Assembly (NCBI GenBank): GCA_000442125.1
Contig: KE546976.1
Coordinates: 124,001 to 188,000 of the forward strand
Source of the DNA: Opeltia flavorubescens
Lineage: Eukaryota > Ascomycota > Lecanoromycetes > Teloschistales > Teloschistaceae
Reading direction: 5' to 3'
DNA length: 64,000 nt
The notes beneath the pieces are model-generated. The model ran no database searches. It was not told the origin of the DNA and saw nothing but the letters and a program-made list of their open reading frames with translations. This document shows, piece by piece, positions 11,902 through 22,434 of this stretch (position 1 is its first letter; each line of letters starts with the position of its first letter). A program made the position numbers and the translations under genes.

Positions 11902-12160
11902 TCATCGACGCGGGCGAGGCAATGGCTTTGCATGCAAAAAGATCTCTTCGTCGTCCGTGAGTGCGAGAGTTGGAGGTGTGGGTTGAGGTGGCGGTCGCCT
12001 TCTGTCATTTTCTTCTTCGGCGTCCATAATTGCATCAATCTCCCTTTCCGCTTGACAGACGGATTCATTGTGGGAGTTGGGCTCGGGCTGACAGTACTCT
12101 CTGGGTAGTACTGATCGTCAGACTGAGACTCAGGCTCATCATCGCTGGCAGCGTTAGATC
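11902..12160 (-). pseudogene. Coding-like 3' exon with an apparent frame break (disordered C-terminal tail)
   Basis: On the minus strand, after an acceptor-like GTGCACAG (exon base 12160), one frame reads an acidic stretch beginning SNAASDDEPESQSDDQYYP. It then continues in a second frame as EYCQPEPNSHNES, QAEREIDAIMDAEEEND, RRRPPPQPTPPTLALTDDEE and FLHAKPLPRPRR, ending in TGA at 11902-11904. Both pieces look like one disordered, acidic then Pro/Arg-rich fungal C-terminus, but joining them needs a one-base frame change at about 12092-12105. A strong donor (CAG then GTAAGT, near 12473 on this strand) lies upstream. The piece could be the tail of the neighbouring ankyrin gene or the relic of another gene. 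No function is assigned. Confidence 0.35.
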
Positions 12161-12623
12161 CTGTGCACGGCAGGAGATATCATCAACTACTTAGAGATAT
12201 GTTAGCAATCCTTCATCAACTCATGCATACATTATTTGGTATACATACAACTGATGACATTCACTGCCTACTCATTCGATGCCAACCCGCATTACCTAGC
12301 CATAGACCTGAATTCCGTACCAGAAATAGTGTGACCATTTCATAGTGAGGGAAGAGGCTGTGATTAGGTGCGAACAGGACTTCATTGCCATCGCTACCTC
12401 GTGAACATCTAGTCCCACTTTTCAGCCGATGTACGTGCCTCATTGCTCCTCGGCGACCTTTGAGGAGACTTACCTGTCCACAACCGTGGCCATTAACATG
12501 ATCGGTCAATGATGCGGCTGGCTTCTTTCAAGGACATCAAGCAGTGAAAAAGCTCTCTAGAGCTAAGAGTACAATCACTCCGCGAGTGATAGTCCTCGAG
12601 TCTGCGAAGTAGCCAACTCACGA
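12161..12623. other. Region between the ankyrin gene and the coding-like tail
   Basis: No complete gene. On the minus strand it holds a good donor (GTAAGT, first base near 12473) and a branch-like GCTAAC near 12200, as if it were intron plus a small exon linking the ankyrin frame to the tail at 11902-12160. Confidence 0.3.
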
Positions 12624-14066
12624 TCAAACTTTGTTCGTGTACTGCAATAGCAGTTGAATCATATCAACATGCCCTTTCTTGACAATCCTCTCCAGAGCGC
12701 TCTCGCCGCCTGATGCTCGAGCGTGGATGTTGGCACCGTGGTCTAGAAACAGGCGAACGAGCTTCTCATCTTTTTTATCGACAATGTTCCAAAGGGCAGT
12801 GTTACCTCCCATAGGCTTAGCGTCAACTTCCGCGCCATTCATGAGTAACATTTGGCAGATGTCATAATGACCTTTCTTTGCAGCTTCATACAAGGCCGTG
12901 TTGGATCCTAGAGGCCGAGTATCAGGTTTTGCTCCGGCTGTGAGCAATCGTTTGAGGAGCTCAATATCTCCTTTCTTGACCGCCGTATACATAGCCGTGA
13001 CCCCGCCTGATGGGGCGGCTTCAATGTTTACGTCGTGCTGCAAAAGTAAGTCTACGATCTCAAGGTACTCTTTCTTGACGGCTTTGTATAGTAGGGGATC
13101 CGAGCCAAGAGGATACTTATTCGGATCTGCTCCATACTTCAACAGTACTTTCGCTATGTCGGTGTTGCCTTTGGAAACAGCATGATACAAAGCAGTGCTG
13201 TCCCCTAAGATACTCTCATTGATATCAGACCCATGCTCCAGCAACATCTTCAATATCAGTAAGTTTTCCCTTTTTGCTGCCTCCACGATCGAGGGTCTTT
13301 CCCAGCTTGGTCTTGCGGTTGGATCGGCGCCGGCTTGAAGAAGTGCCTCACACGTACGAACATCTTCTTTTTTAACCGCATGGTACAATGCCATGCCTAA
13401 CTCTTTATCTTGATTGCGCTTCACTTTGCTAACGGGCCTATCGGCCAAGCTTGGTAGATCTTTGGTCGATATTTGCGAAAACGTTGACGCGCTAGGGCGT
13501 AAGGAGGTGCGGCTAGTAGTGAGTTGTCGAGGATTGCTTCCAGACGCTACCGACTGGTGCGCTCGTGGTGCGACTTCGACTCTGACCACAATTTCGAGAC
13601 CTCGAGGCAAGAAGAAACCTTGATTCCATTCTTCGACCACCGCCTTGACACTCTTTTGCCTATCAGATTCTGAGATGGGTGGAGACAGAAACTTTTCAGC
13701 AACTTGTCTGCGACCAGGACCTCCTTCTTTCTTGCTGACCTGCATGGTATCGTCGGCGCAAGTTCGAGGAAATTCATAGGGTATGAGATGGTTGACGAAT
13801 GTTGTCCAATCATGCAGCTCAACCTCTCTCTCGAGAAGTATCCTTTTGGGTCCAGGCATAGGAAGATCAGTCGTCGTGGTATCGGGTAAGACTGCAATAT
13901 GACATGGAAGTGTGTTGGCAGGCATTGGACGAGTAGGCGGGCGCATCTCGAAGTAGGCAGCACCAGATACCGGAACAGAACGGTCGCCAGACGTAAGAAA
14001 CCGCGGATCGGGATGAGGAGAGGGGTCGTGCAAAGAGTAAGCTGGTGGAGGAAGATGTTGGTCCAT
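12624..14066 (-). CDS. Ankyrin-repeat protein
   Basis: One frame of 480 aa from ATG 14066 to TGA 12624-12626. Residues 1-223 are an unusual N-terminal region: a Pro-rich start, then a conserved-looking segment (LEREVELHDWTTFVNHLIPYEF) and a segment KAVVEEWNQGFF followed by RGLEIVVRVE. Residues 224-480 contain about eight ankyrin repeats of 33-34 residues with a regular ALY-AVKKG start and LLL-GA turns, the last one cut short. Ankyrin arrays bind other proteins and no catalytic domain is present, so a scaffold or regulatory role is the most that can be said. The repeats are unusually alike (AVKKG recurs), suggesting recent internal duplication. The protein may be longer: a possible C-terminal exon lies at 11902-12160. 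Confidence 0.75.
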   Translation of the reverse strand: MDQHLPPPAYSLHDPSPHPDPRFLTSGDRSVPVSGAAYFEMRPPTRPMPANTLPCHIAVLPDTTTTDLPMPGPKRILLEREVELHDWTTFVNHLIPYEFPRTCADDTMQVSKKEGGPGRRQVAEKFLSPPISESDRQKSVKAVVEEWNQGFFLPRGLEIVVRVEVAPRAHQSVASGSNPRQLTTSRTSLRPSASTFSQISTKDLPSLADRPVSKVKRNQDKELGMALYHAVKKEDVRTCEALLQAGADPTARPSWERPSIVEAAKRENLLILKMLLEHGSDINESILGDSTALYHAVSKGNTDIAKVLLKYGADPNKYPLGSDPLLYKAVKKEYLEIVDLLLQHDVNIEAAPSGGVTAMYTAVKKGDIELLKRLLTAGAKPDTRPLGSNTALYEAAKKGHYDICQMLLMNGAEVDAKPMGGNTALWNIVDKKDEKLVRLFLDHGANIHARASGGESALERIVKKGHVDMIQLLLQYTNKV

Positions 14067-15015
14067 CTTGACAATAGGCTGCGGATGCGCTCTTCAGTAC
14101 CCTGGGATTAATGCACCTTCTTTGGACCACGAATGCTATGAAAAATACTCAGGGATATTTCGGACCTGGATGAATGGCAGAGGGCAAAAGAGACCAGTCC
14201 TGTAAAGACGAGATGAGGAAATGAGGTGATAGTATTCCCAACCTTCTAGCTGAGGGCGTAGCGTGGTACTCATTCACGGTGTTTCTGCGAAGATCGTTCT
14301 TCGTGCCTCAGTTTGCCCGAAAGATTTGGCGATTTCATGGTAAGATACATCCTGTGCCTGAAGAATGGGCTTTATCAAGCGCGAGGGGGACGGACACTAA
14401 ATAGTCTGCCTTGCACGCCTGGTCGGCCTGAGCTTAATAGGGCTGACCCTTTACATGGACCTCTATCGAGGATAGTGCAATGCAATCCGCTTGCGCCATG
14501 AAGCATGATTTCGTTATATACCTTGATCATGTAGTTTTTCATCACGATTGGTGCAATACAAAATCTGTTGACATTTCCAATATGATCTACTGGCTGTTTG
14601 TGGCAAGCATTTGCGAGCCAAACAGGTTTTACTCGCCCAGGCCGAAATGCATTTATTAGTCCAAAGGAACTTTGTGTAATACCTTTTGAGGATAGAGGGA
14701 AACTAAAGTCTCGATGTCGACAGACCGAAATGTCCAGGTTCAAGATGAGGGCGTGTCGTTATATGGGGGTACTTTTAGTATGGCAGGGGTGTTCCCGAAC
14801 ACACGTCCAACAGCCGCCAGCCGCCATGACAGGTAGCTGCAAGCTTCCGTCACCCACCGGTGACACTGTCTATACGCTTGTCATACTCCATCAATGTGCT
14901 ATCGAACCTGAGCATTCTCCTGACTCCTCACTTGAAGTTCACAAAGGCCACTGCCCACCTCATACGACATCCCCTAAAGCTACTCACCCTTCCGCTCCAT
15001 CCCCAGCCCTCAATC
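14067..15015. other. Intergenic region between divergent ankyrin and Vps55 genes
   Basis: It serves as 5' region for both flanking genes. A frame open from 14598 into the Vps55 gene is not supported as coding before the Vps55 ATG. Confidence 0.45.
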
Positions 15016-15543
15016 ATGGCAGCAGCAGGCTTAAAAACAATCATCGCCCTCTCTTTCGTATGTCCCCTCCTCTCCCCTCCTCAACCCCCCGAGTCTACAC
15101 TAAAAACCTCAATCCTCAGGTCCTAGCCATCGGCTTCCTCCTCGTAATCCTCTCCTCCGCCCTCTGGAGGAACTACCTCCCCCTCCTCGTAGTAGCAACC
15201 TACACCATCGCCCCCTTACCAAACTGGATCTGCAGCCGGTGCGCCAACCCAGATGATTTCATGGAGAGCAGCGGTAGCGCCGTGGTGGATTTCGGCCGGT
15301 TTTGTACCGGATTTTTGGTTGTGATGGGGGTTGGTACGTGTCCATATATTGAAGTTACTCAATCAAAGTAAGAGGGTTGTTTTTGGGCTAATGGATACCC
15401 CGTGAACAGCGCTACCGGCATTACTGGCCCATTGCGATTTGATCCGAGTGCCGGCGATGGTAATGTCGATTATTGGGGGATTGTTGATATACGGGACCAT
15501 CATCAGCTTTACGATGTTTTTCCAGGAGGAGCAGGATTTCTAG
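15016..15543 (+). CDS. VPS55: Vps55 family endosomal membrane protein
   Basis: Model: join(15016..15057, 15120..15333, 15410..15543); introns of 62 and 76 nt, donors GTATGT and GTACGT, phases exact; 129 aa. The spliced protein is a four-helix membrane protein of the Vps55/LEPROT family, which works with Vps68 in traffic from late endosomes to the vacuole. Marks seen: the helix LAIGFLLVILSSALW, YTIAPLPNWICSRC, the polar NPDDFMESSGSAVVDFGRF loop, FLVVMGVALPALLAHC, and the C-terminal helix ending FFQEEQDF. Length agrees with the family (about 130-140 aa). The start ATG lies just 14 codons before the first intron, as expected for a short luminal N-terminus. Confidence 0.92.
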
Positions 15544-15859
15544 GGGTGGCTAGGGACTATATATGGAGATGGGCGTTGAGGATAACGGGATCATGTGGAT
15601 GAGATTGGGACACAATGTATCGTACCATGGGCATAGGATTGTCACTCTCAACCGTATGTGCATGTTACTCGTCTTTTGATTCGCTTCAGGTATTCTTACA
15701 GTCTACTTAATCCGCTCTCGTCCCAAGGCGCCCCTTGATATTACGATAGAGGTCTTTATTAGACGAATTTATGCTTGTAACACAGCCCATGAAAACTCGG
15801 GCGAAGGAGCAACCCATCTATCTTCCAAGCCTGAAACAACCTTCAACCAAAGATCCTTC

Positions 15860-16691
15860 TCAAAAGAACCTATACCACAAGAAGAAAATTACAATCACCC
15901 CAATCCCCGCAAACGGCCCATACTGCTTCAGCAACAACTCCCAATTAATCCTCACCGCCGCCCTCTTATACTTCCGACTATCCTCCCTCAACCTCTGACT
16001 CATATCACCCATCCTCTCCAAACTATCCCCCCTGTACAGTAAATCCTCAATATTCTTCGTCATCACCTTCGTCACATCCCTCAACTCATCATTCAATTTA
16101 TCCAGATTCTGTGTAGCGCGAGAGTCTTGGTATGTTTTCTTCGTGCGCTGGATGAAGGTGTCGAATTCCACAAAGGCGTAGGGGCGGCAGGTGGGGGAGA
16201 GGTATTGTTGTGAAGAATAGGTGGTTGTGAATTCGGTCGCGAGGTCGGAGAGGTAGGTGAAAGCTAGCTTTCGCGGGTAGGAGCGGTCGCAGATGGCGAG
16301 GAAGCAGATTGAGGAGGATATTAGGTAGCTATAAAGGAGCTCGGGAGGTCAGTGAACAGTTTGATCAGGATAATGGGTAAAGGAGCTTGTGCGAGACGTA
16401 CTGTATGGAGAACTTATCTGCTTCGATACTGGCTTGTGGTTCTGAATTGCGATTGAGTCGTCGGAGGATCATCTTTGCATTGGACTTGGGCTCGGCGAGC
16501 TCAGATTCTGACTTCGCATAACGTTCATCAGCTGGTAGGTCTTTGGATTGGTGTGGACGGAGACATTACCTGCTCGTCATCGATAGAGGCAGCAAGCATT
16601 AGGCCTGCAGAGCCACATTATAATCATTGTAAAACGCTGTGGTCTTAGGTAGCATACCGTCAAGCCTCGCAATCTGCGTTGATTTGACCAT
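15860..16691 (-). CDS. SEC22: Sec22, R-SNARE of ER-Golgi transport
   Basis: Model: complement(join(15860..16328, 16402..16511, 16570..16604, 16658..16691)); all four exons join in phase and give 215 aa, the usual Sec22 length. The longin domain spans about residues 1-115 (start MVKSTQIARLDGLMLAASID, then LRRLNRNSEPQASIE and CDRSYPRKLAFTYLSDLATE). The R-SNARE coiled coil follows (DKLNDELRDVTKVMTKNIED, with the layer residue in LLYRGDSLERM). The C-terminal anchor is GVIVIFFLWYRFF. It acts on COPII and COPI vesicles between ER and Golgi. The first exon has only 34 nt. The third junction uses AAG as acceptor (GCGAAG), which keeps the frame where the nearby TCAG would not. Confidence 0.95.
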
Positions 16692-17683
16692 AGTATAAGC
16701 TGAGCGGAGCTTAAGCCCCGAGGTTTTGCGCTGCTCTAATTGATATCAGAGTCTTAGTCTTGTCGGCTCTTTCCAAATGCATGCGAACATCAAAGATCTA
16801 TGTAAAAAACGGTAGGAGCTGTTTTCTTATTACGATTTCGATCAAGCTGTCTCCGAGCCAGTTCAATTTGATAGGTCATAGGGCTGAGCAGTCACAAATT
16901 CGCTTGGCGCCAAGTCTTGAAAAGATGGCAGGAAGTCTAACCGATCTGGAAACAACCGGATATCGATACAACGATTCAAAATAAGCTTGTTCCTATGCTG
17001 CACTGTAAGAGCTACTCCAAAACGGCAATTCGTAATGATTCTATAATGGTTTTGATGGTGATGGGACGGCAATGGTCCCCCGCCTCCCCTCCTCCCTCCT
17101 CCCCTCCTCCTGTCAAACATGATTTTTGTGACCGGTCCTCAGCCATGTAGATGAGTTTTCTCATTCCACCTCAATATCGAAGTTTCCCCTTCTAAATATC
17201 TTCCCTTTCCATTAAAACGAGAAAATTTCTGCTTATATCGGTAAAATGCGTGATGAATCATGAAAGGCCCTCTACTACAACAATACACATACTGACTTAG
17301 GGATGTGACATATAGACACTTTAGACATGTCAACGAGATCTTAATCGAAAACGGATGTACTAAAAGCCGGATATACATTCACACAATAAATCCATGGCCT
17401 GTGTCATGTAATACTGGAGTTTTTATGTGATGCACTAGTATACTTGATGTATTTTCTTTTTGATTCATCAATAATCGTGAGTTGATCTAATACAACAACA
17501 TACGTATATCTAAGACTCATCAATCATGAACCTCCCAAACTCTCACCATCGCTGAACAGCTATTCTTAAAGCCTCACGTCGGAGCATGAGCACCATACAA
17601 AAGTCCAAACATTGGTAGAATCTCCTGCATACCTTGCCTCTCATAGACCTCCCTCAAACGCTTCGACGGGTGCATCCAGCACC
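16692..17683. other. Intergenic region with pyrimidine-rich tract
   Basis: Divergent 5' region of Sec22 and the next gene. A C/T-rich tract (CCTCC units) lies at about 17078-17110. The 17120-17500 part is AT-rich. No gene is supported. Confidence 0.45.
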
Positions 17684-18366
17684 ATGACAAGCCCACCTAC
17701 AGCCCCTGCTGAAAATCAACCGGTAATGCCGAGCTCAGATCCTTCAACCACCTCGTCTGCAGCAAAACAATCGCTGTTCCTTCCAATTTCCATCGGGTTT
17801 CCACGAATCATAGACATGAACGCATATCCGGCGGATGCGGTTCAACTCTCGAGCATTGCAATTCCAGATCTTGTCATCACGGTACTATACAATTACGATC
17901 TTACCCACGGCAAGGAGGTTCTCGGAGCATTTCTGAACTTCGTCAACACAGAGTTCTGTTTCGTGTGGAGGAATTTGAGAGGTGGGCCGTCGCTGCAGTT
18001 CCACATCGAGCGAGAAGGAGATATCGTACTGGTGGGTTTTCGTAATTCCCCAAAGATTTCATGATGAAGCTGCTGTTGCAGGCTGAGTCCGGGTAGTGCA
18101 GTGACACGCTGACAAGAACCCTGATGTAGTGCGGGTACCAAAAAGAACCGGGTGTTTGGCAAGATTACTATGTCTATCGCATCGAACCATCAGGGGTATG
18201 GAGGCCAGTCCGGGTACTTGCAGAAGAGTCGAAGTTTGAGGTGATTCATGATGCATCAGACATATCGAATTTGAAGGCCTTCATCACGGACGTGCTAGAG
18301 AGCAAAAAATGGCTTGAGGTTTCGTCGGATGAGGTGATCGAAGTGGCAGTCAGGCACACGATTTGA
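17684..18366 (+). CDS. Hypothetical protein, two exons
   Basis: Model: join(17684..18031, 18130..18366), intron of 98 nt (donor GTGGGT, acceptor GATGTAG), in phase; 194 aa. I do not recognise the family. The first 35 residues are Ser/Thr/Pro-rich and probably disordered. The rest reads as a compact globular domain with alternating hydrophobic strands (LFLPISIGFPRIID, DLVITVLYNYDL, FCFVWRNLRGG, DYYVYRIEP, VWRPVRVLAEE) and ends with a predicted helix (SNLKAFITDVLESKKWLEV). There is no signal peptide or membrane segment. The start is uncertain: the chosen ATG is the first in this frame, but a short upstream exon from an ATG at 17586 is possible. Confidence 0.6.
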
Positions 18367-18714
18367 AATCCTAGGGGTTGGACGAAGGCGCTGAGGCCTG
18401 AATAGCTGTAAATGATCGGCGGTTTCTGAGATCAATACTCAATAGTCCGTCATAGACAGATCTCAGAATGCATGATCAACGTGGTCCAGCGCATCTGATT
18501 CGTTGCTGGTGCCTGCGAGCTCGAGATTACTCGCCGAGTGTCATCCTAATCGTCATGAACCCATCGTACCATGCTTGCCATATTCGCTAGTAACATGGTT
18601 TCACACAACATTTCGTCCGTTACCACTATTCGATAATAGGACACTGAAATCCCTGTAAGGATTGATAAACCCGGCCCCACTTAGGGAATTCTGCAGGTTG
18701 ACAAAGCTTCTGCC
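18367..18714. other. Convergent intergenic region
   Basis: 3' regions of two converging genes; nothing else is seen. Confidence 0.5.
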
Positions 18715-19577
18715 TCAGGGAGACCTCCTGTGTCTGTAGCGATCACGAGAATGAGATCTATACCGTCGGTCGCCTCTGCGATCTTCGTCATCATGCCGTC
18801 TGTCTTCATATCGTCTCTCGCCATGCCGTTTTTCGTCATAGTGTCTCTCATCACGGTGTCTTTCGTCATGATGCCTGCGCTGTCTTCGCTCCCGCTCTCT
18901 GTCTCGATCTCTGCTTCGACTTCTCCTCCTACGCTCATGCTTTCTTGCTGGACTTCTGCTACGCCGTCTACGGCGTTCCGACTTCTCGGCTTTCACACGA
19001 CCGCCGTTCAATCCTCCTAAATCCCCACTATGGCCTCCCATGACTTCTTCGCTATCTTCTTGCGTGATGCTTGTATTCACATAGCTTCCGAAGCCGACTC
19101 CTTTCCCACCTTCTTCATCCCCTTCCGCAGTCTCTTTCAAGGCTTTCTCGACCTCTTTCTGCCCTGCTAATTGGCTGTCGCGAAGGCGTGGCTGCACGGG
19201 GAATCCCAAAGCCTCACTCAAAGCATCTTGCTCGGCTTCTTTGATACGTCTTATCTCTTCTGCGCGGGCGGCAGCGGCGTCGGTAGCTGCTTGTGAGGTG
19301 TCTCCTTTGGCGTACCATGACAGATCCTTGTTCTTTTGCCATCGACCAACGGCTGCGTAAGGTATTTATCAGCCTCGAGTTCGGGTACAAAGTATATGGT
19401 TGGACTTACGGGCCATCAACGAATGACCGAGGTAGTTCTCACGATGCTGATCATCCTTGACGTCTTCCCATTTGAAAGCATCGCGCCCACCGCTGTATCA
19501 TTTAGAGATCGCTCAGGGTTCTTCTGCGAGGTTACTTACCGACTGCCTTCCTTACGGACTCCAGCCACAAGATCCAT
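18715..19577 (-). CDS. MMtag-domain protein (multiple myeloma tumor-associated protein 2-like)
   Basis: Model: complement(join(18715..19352, 19410..19492, 19540..19577)); both introns have GTAAGT donors and the phases agree; 252 aa. The N-terminal about 85 residues carry the MMtag block: [19 protein letters not shown], then [37 protein letters not shown] and the coiled helix [19 protein letters not shown]. The second half is an RS-like domain dense in SR, RR, RD and HDE, as in proteins of nuclear speckles. The family is conserved in animals and fungi, and its molecular role is poorly known; an RNA-processing link is inferred from composition only. Small first exons explain why the conserved N-terminus is split. 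Confidence 0.85.
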
Positions 19578-20049
19578 GTTTTTACTCAAACGTAGGGTTC
19601 AACAAGCATTGATGATGTTGAAAGGTCTTGTGTGAATGTAGGAGTGCCAAGCTCAAAGGTTAAAAAGCTAGCTCCGTGTCGATTTAGTGGACGACTTTAC
19701 AGAACCTCGAAAAGTGAAGAATCACTGTGAATCCACAATGTCTCGTGTCTGAGTTTGGGAGGTGCTATCTGTCACAGATAAATGACTACTCGCGTTGTCA
19801 CGTAAAAGATTTGGTTGTACGCGTCTAGACGCTATTTCTTGGAAAAATGGGTTGATTTCTATCTGTGACGATTAAATCCCCTTCTTGGTTGCTAGGNCTG
19901 CTTTGTTGATGTCGAATTTCGTTATGACGGCTTTCAATTTTGGAACTAGATCCTTGGCTCACTCAAACGATCTTTCATTGCATTAAGCAAAGAACTAGCT
20001 GTCATTGCTCTGATTTCTTGGTTGGCCACGCAGTTGTATTTGACAAGTC
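19578..20049. other. Divergent promoter region (MMtag gene / Tdp1)
   Basis: A 472-bp region between divergent starts. It contains an ambiguous base at about 19897. No gene is seen. Confidence 0.5.
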
Positions 20050-21903
20050 ATGGCTGAAGACGATTTTGATGAGGACTTGAAGCGAGCGATAGAATTATCT
20101 TTGCAGAATGACCAGTCTGATATTCAGGCTCGGGGACGAAGTACAAAGCAAGAGCTCATCAACCTTGACACCGATGATGAGTCAACTACAGACGAAGACC
20201 CTCTTGAAGAGCTTGCCTGTAAGGGTGGGCAGAGTATTACTCCAAAGCCTCCATCTCCTGTGGGTTTTCTCGGCCTTGATCGTAAAGCTATGGAGCAAGA
20301 GAGGCTGGAAAGACTGGCCAAAAAACGCAGTAGGGCATCTATCTCTCCACCTCCACCGCGGAAGGTTGCTAGGATTGCAAGTCCTCCTGGGGAAGTAACA
20401 AATAGGAAACTATCTTCGGCCAAAGACTCCGAGACGGACCTCCTCCCTCAACCGAGCAAGCTTAAGTTTCCCAACGGCGTAGTCAAGAAAACGTGGGCCT
20501 TTGGATATCCCAGGTCCGACGATATAAAACTCGAAGAAGTCCTTGAGAAGAACGACCTCAATCTTGCCGTACTCAGCTCCTTCCAATGGGACGTCGATTG
20601 GCTTCTCCGAAAAATTGACACCAAAACGACACAATTAGTGTTCGTTATGCAAGCCGATACCGAAGAAATCAAAGCCGAGTACAGACGGGAAACGGCCGCC
20701 ATGAAAAATCTACGTCTTTGCTTTCCTTCGATGGAGGGACAAGTAAATTGCATGCATTCCAAACTGATGCTCTTATCGTACCCAACTCACTTGCGTGTAG
20801 TTGTACCGACAGCCAACCTCGTACCGTACGATTGGGGTGAGACAGGTATTATGGAGAACATGGTCTTTCTCATTGATTTGCCTCGACTTCCTATTGATAA
20901 GGCGGTACACGAAGATGAGATGACCCAATTCGGGCAAGACTTAGTGTACTTTCTGAAAGCAATGGGCTTAGATGAAACCATCATCAACAGTATCTATCAC
21001 TTCGATTTCTCTGCCACTCGAGACTTGGCCTTTGTCCATACCATCGGCGGTTCTCATATCGGAGAGGGCGAACCCTGGCGTCGCACCGGATACCCTGGCC
21101 TCGGGCGTGCCATTTCCCAGCTCGGCCTAGTAGTGAGTACTCCTTTGGCGATCGACTACGTCACATCATCTGTTGGATCACTGAATATAGACTTCTTGAT
21201 TATGCTCTATCTTGCCGCTCAGGGCGACGATGGCCTGAAGGAGTTCGACGGCAGATCGATATCAGCCAAGAAGCACCCTAAACACCCATGGTTCAATTTG
21301 AAAGAAAAATTGAAGCAGCAAACCAGCAAAAATTTCCGGATCTACTTCCCATCCGAGGAGACGGTGAAAGCATCAAAGGGTGGGCCGGACAACGGGGGGA
21401 CGATATGTTTTCAGAGGAAATGGTGGCAGTCGGATACTTTTCCGAGGGAGGTTTTACGGGATTGTAAGAGTCGGAGAGAAGGCATGTTGATGCACAATAA
21501 GGTTCGTGCATTTTCAAATATTTACCTCCAGCATACTGAAAAATCACCCTCGCAGATCCTCTACGTCCGTCCCCAACCCAACCCTTTACATCCATCCTCA
21601 CCACCCCCGAAAGCATGGGCATACATCGGCTCCGCCAATTGCTCCGAAAGCGCATGGGGGAAACTAGTCATGGACCGCAAGGCCAAAAAACCTAAGCTGA
21701 ACTGCCGGAACTGGGAATGTGGCGTTATTGTTCCTCTACAGTGCTCCCCTCTATCGCCCTCCAGTGAACAAAGCAATAAGAAGCCTACAGATGAAGCAGG
21801 CTTGAATATCTTCGACGCATCAGTACCAGTACCGATACAGTATCCTGGCGCGGAATATGGGGGAAAGGAGCCGTGGTTTTCGTCGGAGGGGTATGTGCTC
21901 TGA
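20050..21903 (+). CDS. TDP1: Tyrosyl-DNA phosphodiesterase 1 with N-terminal UIM-like motif
   Basis: The frame is open from 20050 to TGA 21901-21903, but an in-frame 54-nt intron (21502-21555, GTTCGT..CGCAG) is likely, because its removal restores the family motif MHNKILYVRP. Tdp1 removes topoisomerase I peptides and other adducts from DNA 3' ends in the nucleus. Its two HKD half-sites are visible: HSK at residues 236-238 (CMHSKLMLL) and HNK at about 482-484. A GSANCSESAWG block follows the second half-site. Residues 6-17 (DEDLKRAIELSL) match a ubiquitin-interacting motif, and a basic disordered segment with candidate nuclear signals follows. The 3' end may instead be spliced at GTATGT (near 21892), giving a slightly different C-terminus. 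Confidence 0.9.
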   Translation: MAEDDFDEDLKRAIELSLQNDQSDIQARGRSTKQELINLDTDDESTTDEDPLEELACKGGQSITPKPPSPVGFLGLDRKAMEQERLERLAKKRSRASISPPPPRKVARIASPPGEVTNRKLSSAKDSETDLLPQPSKLKFPNGVVKKTWAFGYPRSDDIKLEEVLEKNDLNLAVLSSFQWDVDWLLRKIDTKTTQLVFVMQADTEEIKAEYRRETAAMKNLRLCFPSMEGQVNCMHSKLMLLSYPTHLRVVVPTANLVPYDWGETGIMENMVFLIDLPRLPIDKAVHEDEMTQFGQDLVYFLKAMGLDETIINSIYHFDFSATRDLAFVHTIGGSHIGEGEPWRRTGYPGLGRAISQLGLVVSTPLAIDYVTSSVGSLNIDFLIMLYLAAQGDDGLKEFDGRSISAKKHPKHPWFNLKEKLKQQTSKNFRIYFPSEETVKASKGGPDNGGTICFQRKWWQSDTFPREVLRDCKSRREGMLMHNKVRAFSNIYLQHTEKSPSQILYVRPQPNPLHPSSPPPKAWAYIGSANCSESAWGKLVMDRKAKKPKLNCRNWECGVIVPLQCSPLSPSSEQSNKKPTDEAGLNIFDASVPVPIQYPGAEYGGKEPWFSSEGYVL

Positions 21904-22434
21904 TTCGATTGTAAACTAAAAACATCATGATGGAGACTGACAGTTTTGTACAGCTTTTGAAAGCCAAGTCTCGTGGGAGCAAGCACAATCTGGGGGGCAT
22001 TTCACTCGCCTTGGAAAAGACTGGTGGATACTGGCAATTGAGATTAAGATCGGTTAAAAGATCGTTGAGCCGTTCGGAAAAGTGATAATTAAGATACCCT
22101 TTCACTCCTTCCGCGAAACTTGGCTTTCTCTCGTGAAGAATCGCGGAGTCGATGTGTAAGGTAAGCATATTCGGTATCAGCATTCATCCGGTAACCGTTT
22201 CATATGGTCTAAAAAAAGCGAGTCCATGTCAACACACCCGCAATCATGTTCCACATCGTCAAAGATGAAAAGTTGATATCCGGAAAGGTAACCTCAGCCT
22301 AACAAACATCCCTCGCAAATAAACATCTGCACAAACCCTCGCCCCGCCCCAACGCCTCAATCAATGAAAGAACAAGCCACGGGGTATCACATGCTAAAAT
22401 CCCAAACTCCCCTTCCCCCCACAAACTCCCTAAC
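21904..22434. other. Convergent intergenic region
   Basis: 3' flanks of Tdp1 and the ASXH gene. It may hold a short alternative last exon of Tdp1 after an acceptor near 21945-21955. No other gene is seen. Confidence 0.45.

Noticed and set aside
14598-15371. 257-codon plus-strand frame reaching into Vps55
   Set aside because: It shares frame with Vps55 exon 2 by chance. The Vps55 start with intron 15058-15119 explains the conserved part, and the upstream part has no domain.
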